A stretch of DNA of 64,000 nucleotides from Sesamum alatum (lineage: Eukaryota; Streptophyta; Magnoliopsida; Lamiales; Pedaliaceae). The position numbers and the translations under genes were made by a program. Numbering within the stretch: position 1 is the first letter of the stretch; every line of letters starts with the position of its first letter. Below are positions 1 through 11,217 of the stretch, piece by piece. Where the stretch lies: the NCBI GenBank assembly GCA_034509735.1, contig JACGWO010000005.1, positions 14,001,264 to 14,065,263 of the forward strand, given 5' to 3'. The notes below the pieces were generated by a model. It was not told where the DNA came from. It made no database searches and worked only from the letters and a program-made list of their open reading frames with translations.

Positions 1-449
1 AAAAGAATATATAAAAAATTTAAAAGTATTTATAATCATTGTTAATGTTTCCACTACATTATTAATATTTTATTAGTTAATTTTAATTTAAAGCCAGGAA
101 AAATTACAAAAGATTCTATTCAAATCAACCCAAAAGTAAATATTTTGAGTTATAAATGTCAAATATAAATAAGCGAATAAACTATTAAAATCATATTAAA
201 TTTTTTGTTCGATCACCTTTATTAGTTGAGCTTTTTAAAGTTAAGTTTTTTTAAAATTAAATATTTATTTAAAATTTTGAAACATCTATTATACTAATAT
301 ATATTGATACTTTAACTAACATACTTAACAATTTAAAATAAAATCATCCAAAGATTCAGGAAAATAAGCAAAAGAATCCTTTCAAAGTAATCAAGAAGAA
401 GAAAGAACTAATACAAGCAGGATTTCATATTATGAATTACTAAGTTTTA
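1..449. other. AT-rich intergenic DNA, nothing recognised
   Basis: Very AT-rich sequence with short A/T runs and no open reading frame that resembles a protein family. The last seven bases (443-449) are the left target duplication of the fold-back element that follows. Confidence 0.6.
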
Positions 450-785
450 TGGGAAAATCATTTTTTTGGACCCATATCTTAGGCCTTTTTTATTTGGTCC
501 CACTTGTTGTATTTGTCTCACATTTAGTCCCATTTGTTCAATTTTTCTCAAATTTGATCCCCAACAGCATCTTCCGTAAAATTGTTAATGGAGCTGTCAA
601 GTCTGTTATTGGGGCAAGACTCTGCCACTATTGTCGGCTCTGTTAACAATTTGACGAAAAATGTTGTTTGAGACCAAATTTGAGAAAAAATTGAACAAAT
701 GGGACTAAATGTGAGATAAATGTAACAAATGGAACCAAATCAAAAAAAGTTCCTAAGATATGGGACCAAAAATAAATTTTTCCCA
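450..785. mobile_element. Fold-back MITE with 7-bp target duplication
   Basis: The sequence from 450 and the reverse complement from 785 match over roughly 150 bases with some mismatches. Both termini begin TGGGAAAA, and the motif around CCCATATCTTAGG recurs inverted near 755-768. The seven bases AGTTTTA lie directly outside both ends (443-449 and 786-792). The element is 336 bp and has no coding capacity. It is a miniature inverted-repeat element; the superfamily is unclear because 7 bp fits none of the common duplication lengths cleanly (one base could be hidden in the termini). Confidence 0.75.
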
Positions 786-792
786 AGTTTTA

Positions 793-1840
793 ATATTGAC
801 TGATTCTCTGAAAATTGTATTCTTTTATTTAAAAAACACAAATAAAATATACTTTTAACAAATCACAATTTAAATATTACAATTGTGTTGTATTATGACT
901 AAAAATATTTAATGATAAATATAAATATATAATATAAATTTGCATCGTTAAGAAAAGAATGGATAAATTCCTTTACAACATTTATTTAGGCCTTATTTTT
1001 CTGGAAAATTTCATTTATACTTAGATGATATATGAAAACTTGCTTTTGTAATACTTTTTGTCCTTTCTATATATGGAATTATTCTTTTATAATAATTTTT
1101 TGACCTTTTTATACATAATTTAATTGGTTATTTAGTATTTAATGTTTTAATATATTAAATAATTTGATAAACTATATCCATAAAGATACTGATAGATTAT
1201 GAATTATCCATTATCCAAATGTGATGACACCTCCTTTTCTCTCCGACGATATGCCTCGATCATTATTCTCAAATATAATAATATTAATAAAATAAATTCT
1301 TAGGTCCAAATTTACTTAAAATTTGGATAAATATGTAAATCAATACTTTTAATTATTATACAAATTTGGCTCTCCTTAATTCATCCTAAGCCTTGTTCTA
1401 AAAATTTTATATTTTTTCATATAATAATTTTAAGTTCAACAATGTATTTGAAATTCTCTCAAACTATAAATATTAATATGATTATTTGTACAATAACTTG
1501 GTCCTCACACTATTGATCTTTGTAGATAACCTTAGGAGACAACAACCTCCACCAACTACTATTCCTTTCTCGATAAAAGGAACACAAAAACATAGTACAA
1601 AAGCATTGTTAATCAATATACATAGAACTTACAAGAAAACATCTAACCAGATTATAAAGAACTAAGATTTCACAATCTATATAAAAAAAAATTGTTAAGA
1701 GTGTTATCCACTTTTAAACATTATCACAAATTAATTTAAAGAAAAATATTATACAGAGATATCAATCTAAAAGTTAGTAGATTGAAAGATTTAGCAATTC
1801 AATCAAAACATGGGAGATAAATTAGAAATCATTCTCATTA
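793..1840. other. AT-rich intergenic DNA, nothing recognised
   Basis: No protein-like frame, repeat structure or RNA gene seen. Long A/T-rich stretches only. Confidence 0.5.
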
Positions 1841-1847
1841 TGTCAGA

Positions 1848-3365
1848 AAATGCTATGTGTTGGAATTGAACCAGCATAACTTTTCTTTTAAGCTTCAAAA
1901 GTTGATGATAGTTGATGAAGAAGTAAGTAATCAAACATTTATCTTTCTACTTTGTTTTTATTAAAACATAAATAATTTTAAATTTGTTGCAGGGTACCAG
2001 AATTGAAGTATTAATTTCTAATTACAAAGTCTATCTTTTTACGGGACAGTTCCAACATCACAAAACATACTTGATATCCAACAGAGAAGTAAAGAAGGTT
2101 AATTCAATACTTCTGAATGCAAATTCGAAAAAAGAATTAGTTTTCAAAAGATATATATATATATATATACTATTATAAAAGTTGCATCTAAAACAATTAG
2201 GGATAATATAAAGTTCAATTTGATCGAGTGTGAAGAAATAAATTTTGCACTTCATTCTACTGAAGGAGCTGGTAAGTTTCTACACATTTTATTCAATAGT
2301 AAGATAAATTTTGCATTATATAAATTTAAAATTTTAAATTGCATTATACAGATATTTCTAGAATCGTGTTGAAAGTAAAAGAAACTAGAACAACAACCAG
2401 TTCAAAGGGGGAATAAAACATGTCAAAGAAATAACAATAATAAATAAACAGTAAGAATTTGATTTGGTTATAAACTTTTCTGCATTTATCTATTTGTAAA
2501 TATTAATTCTCTTTGTTTTAAATTTATACCGATATTAACCAATGGTAATCTGAGATATGGCATGATCAAGGCCTTCAATTGTAACAAGTTGCCCGTCAAA
2601 ATCCAATTATTGTCATGTCCAACGTCACAGCCAAAAAGAGTACTTAGGTAAGAATTATTGAAAGCTAAATTAAATATAGAATGCACATACAAAAACAGAT
2701 AATTAATTTATGATACTATTATTTCTTCTCCTATGTTTGGGTTAATTGCAATAACAAACCAAACGTGCATCAGTTCTACAAATAGATCCTGTTTGTGAAA
2801 AAATTCAACCCATACGATAAGGGTACAAAAACAATCTCTAAAGAACCTCTAAATTATTTTCAGAAAAGGAATTGATACTTAAAGAAACTATATACAGTAG
2901 AAATTCTCTAAGTCGGTAATTTCACAAATAAATTAATTAAATATTATGAATTTAAATTGTTCTTTTCTACAAAACCCAATAGATTAATGACATCTTATTG
3001 GCAGGATGCATATTATTGTGTCAATGAAATTGTTGAAAAGATGAAAAATAAATCATATATGATTCGTGTAAAAAATGAGCTGCATCAATTTTCAAAATTA
3101 GAGATGGAGTAAGTTGTAAAAAATTCAATGAAGATGACATACAGACAACACCAATGTAGAAGTACAAATAATAATTCTCAACAAATATGAAAATATATTC
3201 ATAAATCTAAACATTAAACAATATTTAATTGTTTGTAGATACAAAATATTAATTGTTTAATGTCGTCCAAGGAGTTGATAGTGCACTGATTATAATATTT
3301 GAGGAAGCAACAACTATATATGTTGGATGCCCTGTGGACGAAAATCTGACATCAATTGAACAAGT
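1848..3365 (+). pseudogene. RPA1-like / DUF223 single-strand DNA-binding protein remnant
   Basis: Two adjoining exons can be read. The first ends ...IVDEE at 1922 and is followed by a good donor (GTAAGT). The second starts at 1993 after TTGTTGCAG with GTRIEVLI and continues ...FTGQFQHHKTYLISN..V to about 2100, then runs to a stop at 2178. This is the typical N-terminal OB-fold pattern (DUF223) of plant replication protein A 70 kDa-like proteins, which bind single-stranded DNA. A further piece near 3260-3362 (VDSALIIIFEEAT..VGCPVDE) fits a later OB fold of the same family. The linking parts are degraded and no start is visible. Plant genomes carry many such copies, some linked to Helitrons, but I saw no Helitron ends here. 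A decayed gene is my best reading; a divergent spliced gene is possible. Confidence 0.5.
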
Positions 3366-4083
3366 AAATTTTTTCTATACGACTTTTCGGCTATTAATAT
3401 CATTATTATAAACGTGGCAATCTTGGAGGAACTATTTTAAATAAATCATTTTATGAATAAACTAAGGATAATCTAATGTAACATATTAAATATTCCAAAG
3501 AGAATATCAACAAAATATTACAGAGGACTAAGCCTGCAAAGTTCTATAGAGTTTTGATTTCTCATTAAACTCAACAAAAAAAAAAAATAGAAGTGATCAA
3601 TGGTAGATGCACGTCATAGCAGAGGTAATGGAAGAGAAACAACATCTACCAAAAAAGCAAAAAAAAAAAAGGAAGACGTCAACAAAAGCAATACTTGATG
3701 ATGGACCAAAAACAAAAACATATTAGTAAGACAGGCAAGACATCAATTAAATTGGTGACAAAGATGGAGAAACCTCGACTGAAGAAAGGCAAGAGAGAAA
3801 AGGAGACAAATATCGAGTGATTATGAAGAAACTCTTAACAATTTGAAAAGAAAGTATGGGACAAAAGTCACGTTGACATATTAAGATATGTTAGATGACA
3901 AATAAAAAGCAATTAACTGAATCGTCATCATGTTAAGCAAATATTTTGAAGAATAACATAGGTTAATAGAAAATTGAGAATCAATTATTTGTAAAAAATG
4001 GGCACGCAACCTTTAATAAACATTGTCTATACTATTATAAAAAGTATGAATGATCAAAAGATCTTCTAATTGTTTTATATTAT
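3366..4083. other. AT-rich DNA, possibly tail of the RPA-like remnant
   Basis: Lysine-rich short frames near 3640-3800 could be the basic C-terminal tail of the upstream remnant, but none is long enough to call. The stretch ends at the left edge of the copia LTR. Confidence 0.35.
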
Positions 4084-6311
4084 TGAAGGACAAGCGGATC
4101 CGCCCGGGAGCGCGAGCGGAAGCGAGAAAGGCGAGGAAAGTGCGTAAATTTAAATCAAATTCAAAATACGCGAATCCCAAGGGGTGTACCCTTGGGTGCT
4201 CAACCGGGCGTTCGATGTAGGATGTGTAAATATTAAAACATATATTTAAACACATAGGGCATAGATATATAAATGGAATCAATCAAAGCGTAATAAACCG
4301 TTACCTTTGATTGTTTACCGTATGCTCCCGGCTACTAGCGTTGTTCCTTCTCCGGAATGCTCACGAAATCCAAACGTATGGATTCTCCAAAGGTGATCCA
4401 CACCACACCGGAAGAAACACACGTTCTTCTTGCTAGAAAAGAACGGGTTTAGAAGGAATCGGTTTAAGAGAAGAACACTATGAATTAGTGTTCTCTTAAA
4501 CTTACTTTGTTCTTCTTCTTGATTCAAAATCAAGTGAAGAACACAAGTGTAAGAGAGGGAGGGAGCACGAAATTTTGAGAGAGAGGAGAGGATTTTTGTC
4601 TTCTCTTTTTCCTAGAAAAAGATGAATAATGAATCACTTATGCTAGGTGTTGTATATTCTAATATATATACATAATTAATGTGATTATTGGAATGTGTCT
4701 AGGTTCATCCAAGGATGTCTAGATTCATTCCAATCAATCACCATCAATTCTTCAATCAAGCCTACCAAAATTTATGGTATGATCAAATCATACCAAAAGG
4801 GAAGAGCTTGATTGGAGTTGATTTGTCTCTTTCCAAAAGAGACAAGTCAACATACCACCTAGCATGTAACATGGCTGATTTTGCTCCCTCCAAGGGAGCA
4901 TGTCGGCTATGTTTAATTAAGGGAAGAAGTCCAACTTCTTCCTATACCAAATTAGGAATTATTTCTCCTCTCGGGTATAATTTAACGGACCGGGTTTTAT
5001 CGTAATCCAATTACGACGAACCCAATATTAAATCCAATTTAATGTCCACTTAAATTATTCCCGTTGATCTTTTAATCCAATTAAAAGATCCAACGTCTCA
5101 ACATCTCAACTTTCCATATTTAATCGAAAATCCAATTTACCGATTAAATGAAAGCCCGATACAATATCGGCCCGTCCATCCAATGGACTTTCCCTTAAGT
5201 AATCCAATTACTTATTTTATCCTTCGAGATTGACTCCAAGTCGATCTCTCAACCTCCTCGGTGATTTGTGTGTGACCCTTTAGGTTCACCCTCAGCTAGA
5301 CTTGGGCCCGTGTCCCACAAGGGCCCGTTACCATGGGTGGCCGTCTAGCAACGGTCCATGGCACTAGAGACTAGGTGAATTGGCGTGAACATTTAGGCGC
5401 CGATTCCGTACGGGTACGATCCTTCCGTCTACCGTCTCCCGGCCTTAGTCTAGGGTATGGAATTGGGCGTCGGTTCCCATCCTTGACTAGGCATCTATGC
5501 TTAATACTCGAGACCACGTATGCTTCATTGCGTCGACACAGGAAACCATTCCCTGTTCGACCAACCACTGTGGCCACAGCTTCAAACAGCATGTACGTGT
5601 CTCCGAGTGCATAGGAGATACCTCTGTCATATACTGACAGGGGACGGATCCTCTTCTTGGAATCCACCGTCCTCGCTACACATTCCGACTGCACTGGACA
5701 AGGCTTATAATGATCATCTTACAGAATGATCACCTCTCGCCAGATCCAAGATACAACCGTCCTGTGCACGTGACTGCCATGATTCCTCAAGTCTGAGGAT
5801 TACTCCCGTACTATCGGAACCGGGGAATCCAATCATACCGACCAAAGCCTCCAAGGCTTCCATATGATGATCCCCGCGAGTCAGTCCAGTCGGCTCGACC
5901 CCAGTCGACCAACCCATCAAGACCGTGTAGGCGTCCCACGCCTGTCGCCGATGAAACACGGCACTCATCCAATGAACACGACTCTTGATGCAAGTCTCAA
6001 TAGGACTCTCGATGCCCTGTCTCGAGGTCCTCGACTTGGAACGTTTCAGACCCAACTCTTAATCAGTTGGTTTCATGACCACCATCCAATGCGTGGCCCA
6101 ACTGCACGAGTTGTTATCCATGGTCTGTGGGCTTTGTTGCGATATAAGTTAAACACCGTTTTAACAAATGTAAAGTGAGCACAACAAAGTAGGTACCAAT
6201 AGTGACGAACACTCACTTTATTCATCACATAATAATATTACAATTACATCGAGTTGTATAATAGGTTACAAATCGCCAAACCTATTGGCTTTCTGGTCAC
6301 CTATTCCAACA
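4084..6311 (-). repeat. 3' LTR of the left family A copia element
   Basis: On the plus strand it starts TGAAGGACAAGCGG and ends ATTCCAACA, the complement of the TGTTGGAAT...TCCTTCA termini of the complete family copy. Length is 2228 bp, against 2227 and 2225 bp for the two LTRs at 44265 and 52273. It is more diverged from those two than they are from each other. The polypurine tract (complement of ATCTCCCACTTGAC) lies just inside at 6312-6325. Confidence 0.93.
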
Positions 6312-6335
6312 ATCTCCCACTTGACCTAAAGCCAA

Positions 6336-9300
6336 TCACCCATTGACCTCGAACCTCTTATTCAGATGGTGAGTATGGGCAACTTGCGACATGGGCTTAG
6401 CAAGTGGATCTGCTATGTTTTTCTGCGGAGCTGACTCGGTCCAACCGAACGTCACTCCTGCTATCCATCTCTCTAAGTAGATGGTAGCGTCCAAGAATAT
6501 GCTTAGATCGTGATGAGATCTCGGTTCCTTTGCTAGCGCTATCACCCCGTTGTTATCATGAAAGATAATTATAGGCTTAGCAATGCTAGGTACTACATCC
6601 AACCTTTAGATGTAGCTCATCAACCAAACCACTCCTTAGCAGCTTCCAAAGCCGCTATGTATTCAAAACTCTATGGTGGAGTCCGTCGTGGTAGCCTACT
6701 TGGAACCCTTCCAAGTAACCACGCCACCATTAAGTCTGAATACAAAAACCATACTGAGACTTGGCATCATCGTCATTCGACTGGAAGCTAGCGTCGCTAT
6801 AGCCTTCCAGTATCAACCCTCCACCGCCGTAGATCAAGAACATGTCCTTAGTCCTTTTCAGGTACTTTTGGATAGTCTTGACTGCACTCTAGTGATATCG
6901 GCTAGTTACGCTCAAAGCGAAAGCCACATCAGGTCTAGTGCACTGCACAGCATACTGTATGCTGCCTACGGCTGAAGCATAGGGGATGTCCAACATCCGT
7001 TTAAGCTCCTCATCAGTCTTAGGAGACTGCTTCTTGGATAACTTAATTCCATGCCTCATAGGAAGGAATCCTCGTTTTGAGTTCTCCATCTTGAATCTCT
7101 TCAAGACTTTCTCAATGTACGAGGACTGGGCCATTCCTAACATCCTTTTAGATCTTTCCCTGTAGATCTTGATGCCAAGGATGTAGGATGCCTCGCCCAT
7201 ATCCTTCATGGAGAATTGCGTTGACAACCAAGCTTTAGTGGTACCCAACATCTTAGCATCATTCCCAATGAGCAAGATGTCATCCACGTAAAGCACCAAA
7301 AACGCAACTGAGCTCCCACTGATCTTCTTGTATACACAAGGATCGGACTCATTCTTGATGAAATCATATCCCCGTATGACTTCATCAAAACGTATGTTCC
7401 AGCTTCGGGAAGCTTGTTTGAGGCCATAGATGGACCTTTGGAGACGGCAGACCTTCTGCTCTTCTCCAACAGTTGTGAAACCTTCCGGTTGATCCATATA
7501 GATCTCTTCCTCTACGAAACCGTTGAGGAAAGCCGTTTTCACGTCCATCTGCCATATTTCATAGTCATACCATGCTGCTATGGCAAGCAGTATCCGAATG
7601 GACTTGGCCATTGCTACAGGCGAGTAGGTTTCCTCAAAATCGACCCCGGGTCGCTGAGTGTAACCCTTCGCCACAAGCCTGGCCTTGAAGGTTGTAACCT
7701 CCCATCAGCTCCAAGCTTACGTTTGTAGACCCATTTACACCCTACGGGTTTAACCCCTTTGGGTGGATCTACTAGGGTCCAAACCTTGTTTGTACCCATC
7801 GAGTCCATCTCGGATTTCATGGCCTCAAGCCACTTTTCCGAATCGATGTCCGACATCGCTTCTCCGTACGTCTTTGGATCATTATCCAACTGACCGGTCA
7901 GGCCCAGAAATCCATACCTATCAGGTTCATGGGATACTCTGGCCGACCTACGGAGGACTGGAACAATATCAGTGGGAACCGCTGGCTCAGATGTCACTGC
8001 CGCCTCATGGGGTACCTCACTTGATTCCTCAAGGAGTACCTCATCGCGTCGACTATCCGATGGAAAACCCTTTTCCAAGAACACTGCATTTCGTGAGACA
8101 AAAAACCTTTTGCTCGGAGGGATCATAGAAATAATACCCCGCAGTTTCTTTCGGATAGCCGATAAACCTGCATAAACTAGACCTCGAGTCCAGTTTATCT
8201 CCCACTAATCTCTTGACATATGCGGGGCAACCCCACACTTTCAAGTATTTGTAGGGGGCAGGCTTGCCATGCCATAACTCATATGGCGTCTGGGATACCC
8301 TTTTAGATGGCGCCAAGTTCAAAACTTTGGCCGCCGTCTCAAGAGCGTATCCCCAGAAGGAAAGGGGTAGTTCGGTAAAACTCATCATGGATCGGACCAT
8401 GTCCAACAAGGTCCGATTCCTCCTTTCAGACACACCGTTAAGCTGCGGTGTTCCAGGAGGGGTCCATTGAGAGAGAATCCCATTCTCTTTTAGATAATCA
8501 GTAAACTCACCACTCAAATACTCTCCACCTCGGTCCGACCGAAGGGCTTTGATCTTTCGACCGGTTTGGTTCTCTACTTCAAGTCTGTATTCCTTAAACC
8601 TTCCAAAGGCTTCAGACTTGTACCTCATCAGGTAAATATAACCATACCGTGAGTGATCATCGGTAAAGGTTATGAAGTACGAGTACCCACCTCTAGCCTG
8701 AGTATTTAGTGGACCACAGACATCTGTATGGATCAAATCCAACAGACCACTGGCTAGCATACTTTGTCCAACAAAGGGTTTCTTGGTCATCTTTCCCTTT
8801 AGACAGGATTCGCAGGTCGGTAGGTTGTCCAAATTGTCTATTTCTAGACTCTTTGAGTCCACCAACCTTCTTATCCTATCTTTAGAGATATGACCTAACC
8901 TCGCATGCCATATCTGTGCGTTATTATGATCATCACGTCTTCGTTTGTGTTCTGCAGTCATAATCCAATTAGACTGTTGAAGAATGTACAGACCGTTGAC
9001 CAATGTACCAAGCAAATGAAAAATACCATCTTTGATAATGAAAAAAACCGTTTTTTTATTGATGGTAAATTCATATCCCTCCTTATCAAGGACCGGGATG
9101 GAAACAATGTTTTTAATCATGCTAGGTACATAGAAACAGTCATTTAGTACAATCCTAACATGACTACTAATGGCTAACTCTAGTGATCCTACGGCCTCCG
9201 CAGCAACGGCCTTGCCATCGCCTAGCCTCAGGATCATCTCATCCTTGGTTAGCCTTCTGCTTCTTTGCAGTGCCTGCAAATCATTGCAGATGTGAGCACC

Positions 9301-10232
9301 ACACCCGGTATCCAATACCCATGAAGCAGAATTAGTAATCATATTAACTTCAACCACAAACACACCTGGGTTGGAGAGGAGTTGTGGGCACTCCCTCTTC
9401 CAATGCCCTTTCCCTTGGCAATGCATGCAGACATCATTTGCCTTGGACCGCTGAGAACCTCGGGCCTTCCCTTTCCCTTTGCTCGGTCCAACCGGAGCAA
9501 CAGGGACGCCCGGAGCGCGAGCAGGGGCCGCAACCGTCTTCCCTTTGCCCTTCTTCCTCTTCCAGCGTCCGGCCCTCTTGCCATTCACCTTGGAGGTCGA
9601 AGCCTCTCCTATCAATACCGGCGGCGCCGACTTGTGGGTCGTTGCCTCGTATTGGACTAGCATGTTGATCAACTCATGAATAGACTTCTCAAGTCCATTC
9701 ATGTTGTAGTTTACAACAAACGGGTCATAGGATGGAGGAAACGACTGGAGGATTACGTCAATGTACGTGTCATTTGTTAAGCCCAGCTTTAAGGTCCTCG
9801 AGTTTCTCCACTAGGGAGAGCATCTTGACCCTATGACTCTGTACAGACGCTCCTTCAGCGAGCTTGGTGCCAAAGAATGCTTTTGTGGCGGCATATCTAA
9901 TATGCCTATCCGGAACCGCATAAACCTCGTTCATGCGGAGCATTATGGCGGAGACGTTGTCCAGCCTCTCATACTGCTTCTGGATGTCGTTAGACATCGA
10001 AGCCAGTATGATACTGCGTACTTTCCGGTTGTCCTCATGCCATTTCTCGAACGTCAAACGTTCTTCAGGCATGGACCCCTCCGGTAAGCTCGCTCGGTGG
10101 CGGCTCGTCCAAGACGTAGCCTTGGTTCTCAAAACCGAGGACAATCCTCAGGTTTTTCTCAGCCAGTCCGAGTAGTTCGTTCCGTTGAATTTGTTAGTCT
10201 CAAAGAATCATGGTTAACGGGTTCTTAGACAT
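6336..10232 (-). pseudogene. Copia gag-pol, broken by frameshifts (left copy)
   Basis: The reading frame starts at an ATG at 10232 and ends at 6336. In order it encodes a gag domain, a CCHC zinc knuckle (CMHCQGKGHWKREC, near 9400), an aspartic protease (DTG, near 9320), a GAG-pre-integrase and integrase core (about 8900-8100), reverse transcriptase with YVDD (near 7290), and RNase H (to 6336). These act in the cytoplasmic virus-like particle to copy and insert the element. Breaks include an extra T ten codons after the ATG, a one-base insertion near 10090, and changes near 8100 and 7680 that split pol into separate frames. Several sites that are broken in the other copy are intact here, so the two copies decayed independently or contain separate sequence errors. 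Confidence 0.9.
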
Positions 10233-10717
10233 ATTACATTAATGAAAATGTAAAGCAGAAATTAGCAGATGATGGTAACATTATTGTTCAAGTTGAAGAC
10301 TTGGTCTTTTAGTCTTTAACCCTCCCACTATTTATACGAAAGTCCGCCACTCTCAAGCGGAGTTTCGGGAAACCATTTCCTAGTGGGCTTGGGATCCACA
10401 AGCGTAATCTCCATGCCCCGCTTTTACGATTCACATGAAGAAGACCTCGTAGGAGATATCCAATATCATTCTCATCCAATGAGATTCCCAAGATATTTTG
10501 CCTCACCTATTCGCATGGTTCCGAGGACTCCAAGCGAACCATGTTACTCAGTGTTGGGCCCGACCCATCAACCAAATCATGCCTCAAACTGTCGCCCCCC
10601 ACGACTCGTGAGACAGGGAAACAGCGAGCGCAGTCTTTTTGTTCACAACAATAGTGCAGCTTTCCCCTAGTCCAAGTGTGCCACGACTCGTGAGACCACA
10701 CTTGGGTAGTGGTAGCT
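10233..10717 (-). other. Partial 5' leader of the left copia element
   Basis: Noncoding leader, nearly identical to 47855-48337 of the complete copy. It contains two copies of the short motif CCACGACTCGTGAGAC (near 10600 and 10681) separated by about 80 bases; the same pair is present in the other copy. Confidence 0.8.
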
Positions 10718-11217
10718 NNNNNNNNNNNNNNNNNNNNNNNNNNNNNNNNNNNNNNNNNNNNNNNNNNNNNNNNNNNNNNNNNNNNNNNNNNNNNNNNNNN
10801 NNNNNNNNNNNNNNNNNNNNNNNNNNNNNNNNNNNNNNNNNNNNNNNNNNNNNNNNNNNNNNNNNNNNNNNNNNNNNNNNNNNNNNNNNNNNNNNNNNNN
10901 NNNNNNNNNNNNNNNNNNNNNNNNNNNNNNNNNNNNNNNNNNNNNNNNNNNNNNNNNNNNNNNNNNNNNNNNNNNNNNNNNNNNNNNNNNNNNNNNNNNN
11001 NNNNNNNNNNNNNNNNNNNNNNNNNNNNNNNNNNNNNNNNNNNNNNNNNNNNNNNNNNNNNNNNNNNNNNNNNNNNNNNNNNNNNNNNNNNNNNNNNNNN
11101 NNNNNNNNNNNNNNNNNNNNNNNNNNNNNNNNNNNNNNNNNNNNNNNNNNNNNNNNNNNNNNNNNNNNNNNNNNNNNNNNNNNNNNNNNNNNNNNNNNNN
11201 NNNNNNNNNNNNNNNNN
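10718..11217. other. Assembly gap, 500 N
   Basis: Exactly 500 consecutive N. It falls inside the copia leader, before a part that in the other copy contains a GC-rich and poly-A stretch. The round length suggests a placeholder, not a measured gap. Translated frames that run through it are not real. Confidence 0.98.

Larger units (their letters stand above)
4084..10717 (-). mobile_element. Ty1/copia retrotransposon, family A, second copy (truncated by assembly gap)
   Basis: This is a minus-strand relative of the complete element at 44265-54497, colinear with it from the 3' LTR through pol and gag into the leader. It stops at 10717, where a run of N begins. Its match in the complete copy is near 47855, so about 1.36 kb of leader, the primer-binding site and the whole 2.2 kb 5' LTR are missing. 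No LTR sequence reappears after the N run. The single visible LTR has the same termini as the complete copy. No 5-bp target duplication can be tested because the other end is not in the sequence. Confidence 0.92.

Noticed and set aside
5371..6178. Several 60-110 codon frames in the LTRs (also 44521-45124, 52406-53131)
   Set aside because: They repeat in every LTR copy on both strands, break by single indels between copies and match no family; LTR sequence explains them.
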